In this document: piece by piece, positions 5,072 to 10,860 of the stretch
Position numbering within the stretch: position 1 is the first letter of the stretch
Layout of the letters: every line of letters starts with the position of its first letter
Made by a program: the position numbers and the translations under genes
Source: Candidatus Gottesmanbacteria bacterium RIFCSPLOWO2_01_FULL_49_10
GTDB taxonomy: Bacteria > Patescibacteriota > Microgenomatia > UBA10105 > UBA927
Reading direction: 5' to 3'
DNA: 10,860 nt
Assembly (NCBI GenBank): GCA_001781025.1
Contig: MFJZ01000048.1
Location: 1 to 10,860 of the forward strand
The notes under the pieces: generated by a model
Seen by the model: only the letters and a program-made list of their open reading frames with translations
Told to the model about the DNA's origin: nothing
The model's database searches: none

Positions 5072-5616
5072 AAAAAGCCATTGTCCACGTCCCGGACAAA
5101 GTCTTGACAACTCCGGCCAAACCCGTGACATCCTTTGACGGGCGGCTGACGAAGCTCGTGGGGCAGATGAAAACGACCCTCCTATCGACCCGAAATCCCA
5201 AAGGGGTGGGGCTTGCCGCCGTCCAGATCGGCGAGCCCTGGCGCGTATTTATCACCAAACCCTGGGACAAATCAGAAATACGCGTGTTCGTCAATCCCGA
5301 GATAGTGAGCCGCTCCAAAAAAGAAACCGATGGCGTCCCCGAGCGTGACAATAGATTTGAAGGGTGTTTGTCGATCCCCAAAATCTGGGGGGTCGTGCAC
5401 CGCGCGCGTATGGTGAAGCTGCGTTTCCAAGACGAAACGGGCAAAACCCACGAGGAGTCTTTTACCGGGTTCCTGGCAACCATTATCCAACACGAAACCG
5501 ACCACACAAACGGCATCCTCTACACACAGCGCGTCCTTGAGCAAAAAGAAAAACTGTATCAATCGACCAAGGACAAAGACGACAAGGAAGTGTTAGAAGA
5601 AATTCCTCTGACATAA
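5068..5616 (+). CDS. def: Peptide deformylase
   Basis: A 182-aa protein with all three deformylase motifs in order: GVGLAAVQIG at 46-55 (GxGLAAxQ), EGCLS at 98-102, whose Cys100 is a metal ligand, and QHETDH at 141-146 (HExDH, with H142 and H146 as metal ligands and E143 as catalytic base). It removes the formyl group from nascent N-formylmethionine in the cytoplasm at the ribosome exit. Length and motif spacing are normal for the family; the last ~20 residues are a charged Lys/Asp/Glu tail, and the usual Leu after HExDH is Thr here. The start overlaps the upstream stop (ATGA) and AGGAAAGGA precedes it by 7 nt. The next gene, fmt, adds the formyl group that this enzyme removes, and the two are separated by 18 bp, a conserved pairing in bacteria. 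Confidence 0.95.
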   Translation: MKKAIVHVPDKVLTTPAKPVTSFDGRLTKLVGQMKTTLLSTRNPKGVGLAAVQIGEPWRVFITKPWDKSEIRVFVNPEIVSRSKKETDGVPERDNRFEGCLSIPKIWGVVHRARMVKLRFQDETGKTHEESFTGFLATIIQHETDHTNGILYTQRVLEQKEKLYQSTKDKDDKEVLEEIPLT

Positions 5617-5634
5617 TTGATATAGGCGTTTCAT

Positions 5635-6708
5635 ATGACAGGAGACCGCAGGCTCTCTTTTCTATTTTTCGGGTCAACGGCTGATTCCGTGATTGTACTC
5701 CGGTCGCTTTGTCATAATGCACCGATCACGTGTCAGGCAGTCATCACCCAACCCGCCCGACCTGTGGGCCGGCGCGGTGTCGTGACACCTACCCCAGTAG
5801 AACAATGGGCAAAGGGAGAGGGCACTAGTGTCGTTACGTTTGACAGTGACGGGGACAAGCCATGGCTTTTTGCAAACGAAGAGGATGTGGTAAATACCCT
5901 TCAAACCTTCAAAGCCGATTTTCTCGTCACCGCATGCTTTGGTCAAAAAATTCCGTTGGGGTTGATCGGGAGTACCCGCTTCGGCGGACTCAATGTCCAT
6001 CCGTCGCTTCTGCCCCATTGGCGGGGAGCTGATCCCGTACCCTGGGCAATTCTCGCGGGCGACCGGGAGACCGGGGTCACGATCGCCACCCTCTCGGAGA
6101 CATTTGACACAGGCCGCATCATTGCGCAGAAAAAGATAGCGATTACCGATACAGATACGTCAGGGGCGCTCCGTACGAAACTGTTTACGCTGGGTGCTGA
6201 CCTCCTTGTGGCGATCCTCCCCACATATCTTTCAACAGGTCTTTCCCCCTCAAACCACCACACCTTTAAAGGTGGCACCTTACAAGGGTCCTATGCGAGA
6301 AGACTGACTAGAGATGATGGATTCCTTCCGTGGGAACTTATCTCCTCCGCAATCGGTGGCGCCCCCGCCAAATCCATGCAGCCGTATGGCCACATAGCCA
6401 TTATCCGGGATTTTATGCATAATAACGAGCGCTGGATGGACGAAACGGCCATGGCAGTAGTCATCGAACGCTTCATCCGCGCCCTTTCGCCGTGGCCGGG
6501 AATATGGACCCTCCTTCGCCAAGTCCGCCTGCCGGCAGGACAGGGTTACGGAGGGCAAGCAAGAGAGAAACGCCTGAAAATTCTTGCGTGTCACGTGACG
6601 CCAGGCACCCAGCGCTTGACCATTGACTCTGTCCAACTAGAAGGCAAACAGCCGGTTTCCTATGTTCAATTTGCCGCCAACTACCGCTCCCCCTCTTCCC
6701 CCTCTTGA
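5635..6708 (+). CDS. fmt: Methionyl-tRNA formyltransferase with an inserted repeat-encoded segment
   Basis: A 357-aa protein transferring formyl from 10-formyl-THF to initiator Met-tRNA. The N-terminal Rossmann-type domain begins LSFLFFGSTADSVIVLRSL, followed by VITQPARPVGRRG (37-49). The active-site triad is visible: N120 and H122 in LNVHPSLLPHWRGADP, and D158 in ETFDTGRI, with the same H-to-D spacing of 36 as E. coli N106/H108/D144. The C-terminal tRNA-binding domain includes PWPGIWTLL (around 287-294) and KRLKIL (312-317). Family members run almost directly from one to the other, but here about 17 residues (295-311, RQVRLPAGQGYGGQARE) intervene, encoded by a palindromic repeat. The catalytic core is untouched, so activity is likely retained. 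Only a weak ribosome binding site precedes ATG 5635. It is co-transcribed with def. Confidence 0.93.
   Translation: MTGDRRLSFLFFGSTADSVIVLRSLCHNAPITCQAVITQPARPVGRRGVVTPTPVEQWAKGEGTSVVTFDSDGDKPWLFANEEDVVNTLQTFKADFLVTACFGQKIPLGLIGSTRFGGLNVHPSLLPHWRGADPVPWAILAGDRETGVTIATLSETFDTGRIIAQKKIAITDTDTSGALRTKLFTLGADLLVAILPTYLSTGLSPSNHHTFKGGTLQGSYARRLTRDDGFLPWELISSAIGGAPAKSMQPYGHIAIIRDFMHNNERWMDETAMAVVIERFIRALSPWPGIWTLLRQVRLPAGQGYGGQAREKRLKILACHVTPGTQRLTIDSVQLEGKQPVSYVQFAANYRSPSSPS
6517..6567. repeat. Palindromic repeat inserted in frame in fmt
   Basis: Contains the perfect 12-bp palindrome CCTGCCGGCAGG (6528-6539) inside GTCCGCC...GGCAGGACAGG. The GTCCGCC/GGCAGGG vocabulary matches the intergenic repeat at 1825-1904. 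The boundaries are estimated from where the protein resumes the normal family sequence (WTLL and KRLKIL). Confidence 0.6.
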
Positions 6709-6732
6709 CAGCGCCTTTCCCCGTGATCTACT
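6705..6732 (+). promoter_or_regulatory. Candidate promoter for the small Cys-rich protein
   Basis: A perfect -35 TTGACA (6705-6710), which overlaps the fmt stop codon, is followed after 16 bp by TCTACT (6727-6732) with an extended -10 TG at 6724-6725. The start would be near 6739, leaving a ~20-nt leader that contains GAGAGGGGGAAAGG before ATG 6759. Confidence 0.45.
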
Positions 6733-6758
6733 CTGGAAGAGAGAGGGGGAAAGGCACT

Positions 6759-7022
6759 ATGGCAAAACGAGCGAGTGGAAAAGCGGGTATCGCATTTTTG
6801 CGAGACGACTTGGCGTCGTGGAACTTCATCATCTTCTTGACGCTTGCCCTTATTTTACTCGTCGTCATCCTGTCTGCCATGAAAAATGTGACGCTAGACC
6901 TGCGCAGTCGTGCCGGCCTGGCCTGTCCGTCTGTTGACATTCAAAAAATCTCCTGCACGGGAAAAATCGTTGGCCGTCGCGATACCAACGGCTGCATAGC
7001 CTTCACCTGCGAGAATGAGTAA
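6759..7022 (+). CDS. Small single-TM protein with four extracytoplasmic cysteines
   Basis: ATG 6759 is chosen over the upstream TTG (6705) because a purine-rich ribosome binding site (GGGGGAAAGG) lies just before it. The 87-aa product has a basic N-terminus, one membrane helix at about 22-41, and an outside tail with Cys56, Cys66, Cys79 and Cys84. The tail pattern CP-x9-C-x-G...D-x-NGC-x4-C resembles small disulfide-bonded antistasin-like modules (DxxGC-x-x-C), but it is too short to assign. It lies 50 bp after fmt and convergent with rpmB. The tail is probably disulfide-bonded outside the cell; no function is inferred. Confidence 0.6.
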   Translation: MAKRASGKAGIAFLRDDLASWNFIIFLTLALILLVVILSAMKNVTLDLRSRAGLACPSVDIQKISCTGKIVGRRDTNGCIAFTCENE

Positions 7023-7049
7023 CATCCCTGGGGATAACCAGAGCCAATC

Positions 7050-7301
7050 TTAGGAAGAGACAACGGGAAGAGGTTCTTGTTTCTTCAAATCAAACTTCAC
7101 GCGTTTAATACACTTGGTACACGCATGCACCCTGGTCAGAACGCCACGCATAGGGAGGGATATCCAGTGGAGATTGGGCTTGAAGCTCCGTATGGTCGTC
7201 TGGGCACGCTTTTTCCACTGTCCGCCGGCAACCCCTGTGTGGTGGGTGTGCTGTTTTCCAGCGTAACTTTTTTTGTCACAGAGTTCACATCGATAGGCCA
7301 T
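7050..7301 (-). CDS. rpmB: 50S ribosomal protein bL28
   Basis: An 83-aa basic protein, MAYRCELCDKKSYAGKQ... Cys5-x2-Cys8 and Cys61-x2-Cys64 form the zinc-ribbon of the C+ form of bL28. RSFKPNLHWISLPMRG at 38-53 matches the conserved bL28 core (R-x-F-x-P-N-L, then a basic strand), and ACTKCIKR at 60-67 the C-terminal part. It is a structural protein of the large subunit near the exit-site region. The frame is open further upstream to 7538, but that part is antisense to the M50 gene, and the bL28 family start fits ATG 7301. A TATAGT box places the transcription start about three bases before this ATG, so the transcript is nearly leaderless. It ends 27 bp from the convergent small membrane protein; no strong terminator is visible between them. 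Confidence 0.93.
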   Translation of the reverse strand: MAYRCELCDKKSYAGKQHTHHTGVAGGQWKKRAQTTIRSFKPNLHWISLPMRGVLTRVHACTKCIKRVKFDLKKQEPLPVVSS

Positions 7302-7313
7302 AGAGTGTATACT
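7284..7313 (+). promoter_or_regulatory. Leaderless promoter of the M50 protease gene
   Basis: TTCACA (7284-7289, one mismatch to TTGACA), 18-bp spacer, TATACT (7308-7313); seven bases separate the hexamer from ATG 7321, so transcription starts at about 7320. The -35 lies within the rpmB coding sequence on the other strand, and no Shine-Dalgarno is present. Confidence 0.6.
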
Positions 7314-7340
7314 ATACCACATGTTGTCTGATCTATTCAA
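7311..7340 (-). promoter_or_regulatory. Leaderless promoter of rpmB, overlapping the M50 promoter
   Basis: Read on the minus strand: TTGAAT (7340-7335), 18-bp spacer, TATAGT (7316-7311). The start is predicted at 7304, three bases before the rpmB ATG. Its -10 box shares positions 7311-7313 with the plus-strand -10 box, and its -35 lies within the M50 coding sequence. Confidence 0.55.
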
Positions 7341-7992
7341 TAATCCGTTGGGGTTCTTCTTTTGGCTTCTGGCCTTGACTATCGCCATTACGATCCATGA
7401 ATTCGCCCACGCCTGGGCAGCAGAACGCTTGGGAGACCCGACGCCGCGACTCATGGGACGCTTGACCTTGAATCCCCTGGCACACCTTGATCCAATCGGC
7501 ACGATTATGCTTCTTATTGCCCGATTCGGCTGGGGCAAACCCGTCGTCTTTGACCCGTTTAACCTGCGTCACCCACGCCGGGATGGGGCGATCATCTCGA
7601 TTGCCGGACCCCTCTCCAACCTCATCCTTGCGACCCTCTGCTCTCTGCTCCTCCAGATCCTTTTCCACGTCCGGCTGCCCTTTGTCAACTTTTCATTTAT
7701 GGGATTATTCGTATACGTGTTGATCGGATTATTAAAGCCCATCATCATTCTTAACGTCGTCTTGGCGGTCTTTAACCTCGTCCCCATCCACCCCTTGGAT
7801 GGATTTAAAATCGTGGGAGGCCTCCTGCCGGAGGAATACGCCCGACAGTGGGGGGAGCTTGAGCCCTACGGCATGATCTTCCTACTCTTCCTCATCCTCC
7901 CTATTGCCGGGACCTCGCCCATCCACTCCCTCATTTCGCCGGTCATCGACTTTATCGTCTCCATCCTCCTCCCGTCAGCACCGATTATATAA
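7321..7992 (+). CDS. M50 site-2-type membrane metalloprotease
   Basis: A 223-aa polytopic membrane protein of the M50 (S2P/FtsH-independent rhomboid-like SREBP protease) family, small-core type. HEFAH at 26-30 is the HExxH zinc site inside the first membrane helix; RLTLNPLAHLDPIG (47-60) and GPLSN (96-100) are characteristic of the SpoIVFB-like subgroup; NLVPIHPLDG at 152-161 supplies the third ligand Asp160. No PDZ or CBS domain is present, so this is the minimal core seen in many bacteria. Such proteases cleave substrates within or near the membrane, often a regulator or signal peptide remnant; the substrate is unknown here. The gene is transcribed from a leaderless promoter and followed after 15 bp by the HD-domain gene, so the two are probably co-expressed. 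Confidence 0.9.
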   Translation: MLSDLFNNPLGFFFWLLALTIAITIHEFAHAWAAERLGDPTPRLMGRLTLNPLAHLDPIGTIMLLIARFGWGKPVVFDPFNLRHPRRDGAIISIAGPLSNLILATLCSLLLQILFHVRLPFVNFSFMGLFVYVLIGLLKPIIILNVVLAVFNLVPIHPLDGFKIVGGLLPEEYARQWGELEPYGMIFLLFLILPIAGTSPIHSLISPVIDFIVSILLPSAPII

Positions 7993-8007
7993 CAGGAAAA
8001 AAGGAGT

Positions 8008-10158
8008 ATGCATACGCGAGTAGAACTGGAACAAACCGCCCACACGGACCCCGCCTTGCCGCTTTGGGATACCTTTGTCGACCACGTCAGTGAATTTTCA
8101 TTCCCAGCCGACCAACTCGAACAGCTCGCCCGTGACGTCCATACGTCGTTTCGGGCCGTGAAACTATTAAATCGCGGCGAACAGATCCCGGGAATTGATA
8201 CAGACATTCTCCCAAATACGCTGCGCTATCATAACTGGGAACATACTGAACAGGTCGTCGCAAAAACCATGCAAATTCTCCCGGGATTCCTCAAAGACCT
8301 AGAATCGCAGGGCGTCGACATCAAGACACAGCTCCCGCACGTAAAGGGCATCCTGGTCGCGAGCATCTTTCACGAGATCGGCTACCTCAAGCGCAGAGCA
8401 GACGAAGGTACGTACAAAACCCAGGGCGAGCTGTACTTTGACCACGTCAATCGCGGTATCACATCAACGAAAGATCTACTGACGAAGCTTCACATCGGAC
8501 TCACCGACCAGGACATGGTATTCATCGGGCAGATGATCAGAGCGACGGACTTTAACACACCCTGGCCGGTCAAAGAACAGGAAGAGGGCATGACCGGAAC
8601 CATAAAGCAGTGGGGAAAAGTGTTGGAAGCTGCTGATTTTCTCTCTGCGTTTGCCCACCCCGACAATATCCCCGCTTTGGTATCCGGCCTCTATTGGGAA
8701 AACCTCTCCCGCGTCGTACAAAACGGAAAAGTAAAAGCGTTTGCCAGAAATGGCGACGGGTCACTTGTCCTGGACCATGAAGGGCGTCCGGTACTGACAG
8801 ACGTGGCCGACGGACAAGACGGACGCGATACCTACACGACGATCCAGGAAGTAAAATTTGGCAATCCCGTGGACATTCGGGAACCGTACGAGGTAAAAGC
8901 CCAAACGCTCTATGAATTCGTTGCTTCGGAATTTATCATCAAATTCCAAAAACAGATGGAGCCGTACCTCGCCTATACCGATATGTGGTTCGGGGGGCGC
9001 TCGGCAAACGAAATACGCAAAAACTATCGTGTCAATCGTGAACGCATCCTACTCCTTCATAAGGCCATAGATACCCCCAAGACCGACCCATTTTCAATCT
9101 TTGAAGGAGGATTTACCGGACGGGATTTGTGTGTGTGGGTCGATGCGCTCAAACGCCAAGGGCTTCTATCACCGACATTTTCTCTTCGGGGCAAACACTT
9201 CCACGATATCGACCGAAGGGTGTTGGGAACCGACTCCGAAAATACGGCACTCTCGCGTCTGGTCACGGGCGAGCTCCAGGAAATACTCTCATCGACTTCT
9301 GGCGATAAAAGCCTCGCGATCTCGATACTTCTCGAACGATTTCGGGAAAAAATGAACGGAGAAAATATCCGCGATGTGTTTTTGAGTGTCGCACCCGGGG
9401 CCTACGTCAAAGAAGAGGGTGGTCCGTTTGAATCTGTGGAAGAATCCTACCGCGCATTTTCAGACGCATTCGGATCCCTGCCAGAACGAGGCGGACTCCC
9501 TGATCTCCACATGGTCTGGACTGTCCGGAGAAATCGCGATTTCGACCAGAATGGCGAAAGGATTCCAAGCCTCATGAAAGAGACCGCAAACACGATCACC
9601 CGTGCATTCACCGACAAAAAGATTGAGGGAATCGCTTTTTTGGGCGTTGAGCACGAATATCTTTCTCAGTTTGCCCGGTTTTTTGAAACTCTCGGTCACG
9701 ACATCCCGATGACCATTATCGTCGGCCAGACATTCCCCGAACAGGATGAGGGGCTCTATGAGAGGAAAGACCGCTTCATCAAAAATATGCAGTTTATCGC
9801 CAAAACGCTTTCCCCTGCATTTCCCCGACTCGCTTTGTGGGGACTCCACGACAACGTCCTTCTGACCGAGGAAGAATTGGAAACGCTTAAAGACATTCTC
9901 CCTGCTCATCTGAAACTCATGATCACCCTGACCTACGACAGGCTTACGAGGCTGGCACCGGACTTTCGCCATCATCCGATCGATCGGTTGGTGAGTGGAA
10001 AGCCCGGAGCAGCAGTCTCTATAGCCACGGGCAACGGCGCATACGCAGGATTTTCTTCTGTGGTCCTGGACATGCTCTCACGCCTCTCTTCTTCTCATGC
10101 CTCAGAATCGGCGATCATAGACCTCCTCGAGCATAACCGGGGAGTATATACACCATAG
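8008..10158 (+). CDS. PDE/HD-domain hydrolase fused to an ADA-fold-like C-terminal region
   Basis: A 716-aa soluble protein. N-terminal part: RYHNWEHTEQVV at 73-84 is close to the YHNxxH signature of cyclic-nucleotide phosphodiesterase/HD hydrolases; FHEIGYL at 121-127 occupies the place of the His-Asp pair but reads His-Glu; AADFLSAFA at 208-216 carries a plausible final Asp ligand (D210). About 320-450 is a helical linker. From about 450 the order of elements follows the adenosine deaminase fold: a beta strand DVFLSVAPG (456-464), a helix SVEESYRAFSDAF, MVWTVRRNR (502-510), EGIAFLGVEHEY (540-551, where ADA has GxDLaGxE), MTIIVGQT (568-575, where ADA has TxHAGE), HHPIDRLVSG (655-664) and SIATGNGAYAG (671-681, where ADA has xxTDDPxxxG). 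The metal-binding His and Asp residues of that fold are not conserved. The assignment of the C-terminal region is by pattern only. AGGAG is only one base from the ATG, which is unusually close. Confidence 0.7.
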   Translation: MHTRVELEQTAHTDPALPLWDTFVDHVSEFSFPADQLEQLARDVHTSFRAVKLLNRGEQIPGIDTDILPNTLRYHNWEHTEQVVAKTMQILPGFLKDLESQGVDIKTQLPHVKGILVASIFHEIGYLKRRADEGTYKTQGELYFDHVNRGITSTKDLLTKLHIGLTDQDMVFIGQMIRATDFNTPWPVKEQEEGMTGTIKQWGKVLEAADFLSAFAHPDNIPALVSGLYWENLSRVVQNGKVKAFARNGDGSLVLDHEGRPVLTDVADGQDGRDTYTTIQEVKFGNPVDIREPYEVKAQTLYEFVASEFIIKFQKQMEPYLAYTDMWFGGRSANEIRKNYRVNRERILLLHKAIDTPKTDPFSIFEGGFTGRDLCVWVDALKRQGLLSPTFSLRGKHFHDIDRRVLGTDSENTALSRLVTGELQEILSSTSGDKSLAISILLERFREKMNGENIRDVFLSVAPGAYVKEEGGPFESVEESYRAFSDAFGSLPERGGLPDLHMVWTVRRNRDFDQNGERIPSLMKETANTITRAFTDKKIEGIAFLGVEHEYLSQFARFFETLGHDIPMTIIVGQTFPEQDEGLYERKDRFIKNMQFIAKTLSPAFPRLALWGLHDNVLLTEEELETLKDILPAHLKLMITLTYDRLTRLAPDFRHHPIDRLVSGKPGAAVSIATGNGAYAGFSSVVLDMLSRLSSSHASESAIIDLLEHNRGVYTP

Positions 10159-10197
10159 TCCCCTCGTGATGGACAGAAATGCGCTCATCGCTACTAG

Positions 10198-10527
10198 GGC
10201 GAGGGTGCGAGGAATCCATGGCGAGATACTATAAACAGTAGTGCAGGGACCACGAATCCCGTTCATTCTTGGGAAAGCTCTGCGCAGACAATACCCAAAC
10301 CCCGAGGAAACACTCCGAAGTACATCAAGAGTAATGTTACCCAATCGCTTCTCGCCTTCCGGTTGAGTGAGCGCCGAGGTCACCTTCAGGAGGCGTTTGA
10401 GCAACAGATTCTTGAGGCTCTTCATCGGCAACTCCGCACCGCGAACCGAGAGACCTTTCCGGATCTCCCTCAAGTGCTTGTCTCCACGCTTGTGCCCATG
10501 ATCGACCTATTTCAGAAAATGTACTAG
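10198..10527 (+). pseudogene. Start-less reading frame, possible broken gene
   Basis: The frame is open from a TAG at 10195 to TAG at 10525-10527 (109 residues) with no ATG before near its end. The C-terminal half looks protein-like (LQEAFEQQILEALHRQL, LPQVLVSTLVPMIDLFQ: amphipathic helices). An ATG at 10169 (MDRNALIATRARVRG) in the frame one base ahead runs to a TAA at 10232-10234, so a single missing base would join it to this frame. TTG 10363 could be a start for a 54-aa product but lacks a ribosome site. No family recognised. A noncoding explanation is possible. Confidence 0.3.
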
Positions 10528-10595
10528 GCAAAAATATAACCATAGGAAATAATTTTTCGGAGTGTATCAGATTGTTGCAATCAACTCAATGGGGT

Positions 10596-10621
10596 GTTTT
10601 TAAACGGAGTTTTTGAACGAA
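10596..10621. repeat. Tandem 13-mer next to a strong promoter
   Basis: GTTTTTAAACGGA is followed immediately by GTTTTTGAACGAA (11 of 13 identical). The pair ends 8 bp before the -35 box at 10630, a common place for an activator or regulator site or an UP-type element. Confidence 0.4.
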
Positions 10622-10629
10622 GCAAACAC

Positions 10630-10659
10630 TTGACAAAAACCGGTGTATGGGTCTATGAT
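10630..10659 (+). promoter_or_regulatory. Strong consensus promoter
   Basis: TTGACA (10630-10635), 18-bp spacer, TATGAT (10654-10659); start predicted near 10666. It is the closest match to the sigma-70 consensus in the window. No ORF with a ribosome site follows within the window; the downstream sequence is hairpin-rich. Confidence 0.6.
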
Positions 10660-10665
10660 GGGATT

Positions 10666-10840
10666 GCCCGTGTGGAGTTCTGAAGTCTATTTTCCTCCAC
10701 AAGTTCATTACATATGAGGTATCCCGCAGAATGCGGGAGACAGGACGAAGTTCTCTTTACCCTTGGGTGATGAGACAGTCCCACCGATTGAACACAATCG
10801 GGGAAAATACTTCAAAGATCCACCGGGCGAAATGATTTTT
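10666..10840 (+). ncRNA. Candidate structured RNA or long 5' leader
   Basis: Downstream of the consensus promoter are several perfect stems: TGTGGAG/CTCCACA (10671-10677 with 10695-10701), CCCGCA-GAA-TGCGGG (10723-10737) and CCGATTG-AACA-CAATCGG (10784-10801). A T run (10835-10841) follows but without a strong stem just before it. I tested the motifs of common RNAs (RNase P, tmRNA, SRP, T-box, TPP, SAM, cobalamin, cyclic-dinucleotide riboswitches) by eye and none fits. An 18-codon ORF (10714-10770) lies inside without a ribosome site. It may be the leader of a gene beyond the window. Confidence 0.35.
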
Positions 10841-10860
10841 TCTCCTTCTTGACACCTTCG

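Larger units (their letters stand above)
10159..10860. other. 702-bp region without a confident gene
   Basis: Contains a start-less reading frame (10198-10527), a palindrome GATTGTTGCAATC (10570-10582), a tandem 13-mer (10596-10621), a consensus promoter (10630-10659) and hairpin-rich sequence to the window edge. TTGACA at 10849-10854 may be another -35 whose partner lies outside. No tRNA or rRNA start could be recognised. Confidence 0.4.

Noticed and set aside
7302..7538. Longer upstream start for the bL28 frame
   Set aside because: The extension is antisense to the M50 gene, and bL28 proteins begin with the MAYRCELC-type sequence at 7301.
9460..9975. 171-codon minus-strand open frame
   Set aside because: Antisense to the C-terminal region of the 716-aa protein; the plus-strand frame is continuous over 2.1 kb with coherent domain order.
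10102..10473. 123-codon minus-strand open frame
   Set aside because: Overlaps the end of the 716-aa gene in antisense, no ribosome site, no recognisable family; the plus strand offers an at least equally protein-like sequence.
10708..10860. Minus-strand frame open from the right edge to a TAA (50 codons)
   Set aside because: It could be the C-terminus of a gene outside the window, but it runs through two perfect hairpins and opposite a consensus plus-strand promoter, and the translated residues match nothing I know.

Overview
The window looks like a chromosomal piece of a Patescibacteria (CPR) genome, most likely of the Parcubacteria group. I infer this from style, not from a marker gene. 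There are short housekeeping genes packed in small operons, a TrpR/YerC-type regulator with a long basic tail, an O-antigen-ligase/TPR protein next to the formyl-methionine cycle genes, and abundant palindromic or AT-rich repeats both between and inside genes. No rRNA, tRNA, CRISPR array, transposase or plasmid gene was recognised.

Left part (1-1141): a minus-strand pair made of a very short Lys-rich ORF with a strong Shine-Dalgarno and a secreted, membrane-anchored protein whose ectodomain resembles an M23 (LytM) peptidase. It runs off the left edge. Divergent from it is a solitary HicB-like antitoxin (1142-1417) bracketed by 26/27-bp inverted repeats. From 1418 to 2103 there is no credible gene. 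That stretch holds a ~100-nt nested palindrome, smaller hairpins, a GC-rich repeat and one copy of a palindrome that recurs at the end of the next gene.

Middle (2104-7052): a TrpR/YerC-like regulator flanked by two copies of the 20-nt sequence AAGTATGCTACTACGTAGTA, then a plus-strand run of an O-antigen-ligase/TPR membrane protein (broken by an apparent one-base loss near 3380), peptide deformylase (def), methionyl-tRNA formyltransferase (fmt) and a small one-TM Cys-rich protein. def and fmt are the two halves of the N-formylmethionine cycle. Ribosomal protein bL28 (rpmB) follows on the minus strand, convergent with the small protein.

Right part (7053-10860): rpmB and an M50 site-2-type protease diverge from a 19-bp gap with overlapping -10 boxes, both predicting nearly leaderless transcripts. 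The M50 gene is followed after 15 bp by a 716-aa protein with an N-terminal PDE/HD-type hydrolase domain and a C-terminal region that reads like a degenerate adenosine-deaminase-fold domain. After 10158 there is only a start-less or broken reading frame and a consensus promoter leading into a hairpin-rich stretch.

Three themes deserve attention: palindromic or AT-rich repeats inserted within fmt and the O-antigen-ligase gene so that they are translated; a recurrent TATACT box 6-7 nt before ATG that implies leaderless transcription beside Shine-Dalgarno-led genes; and the HD plus ADA-like fusion.
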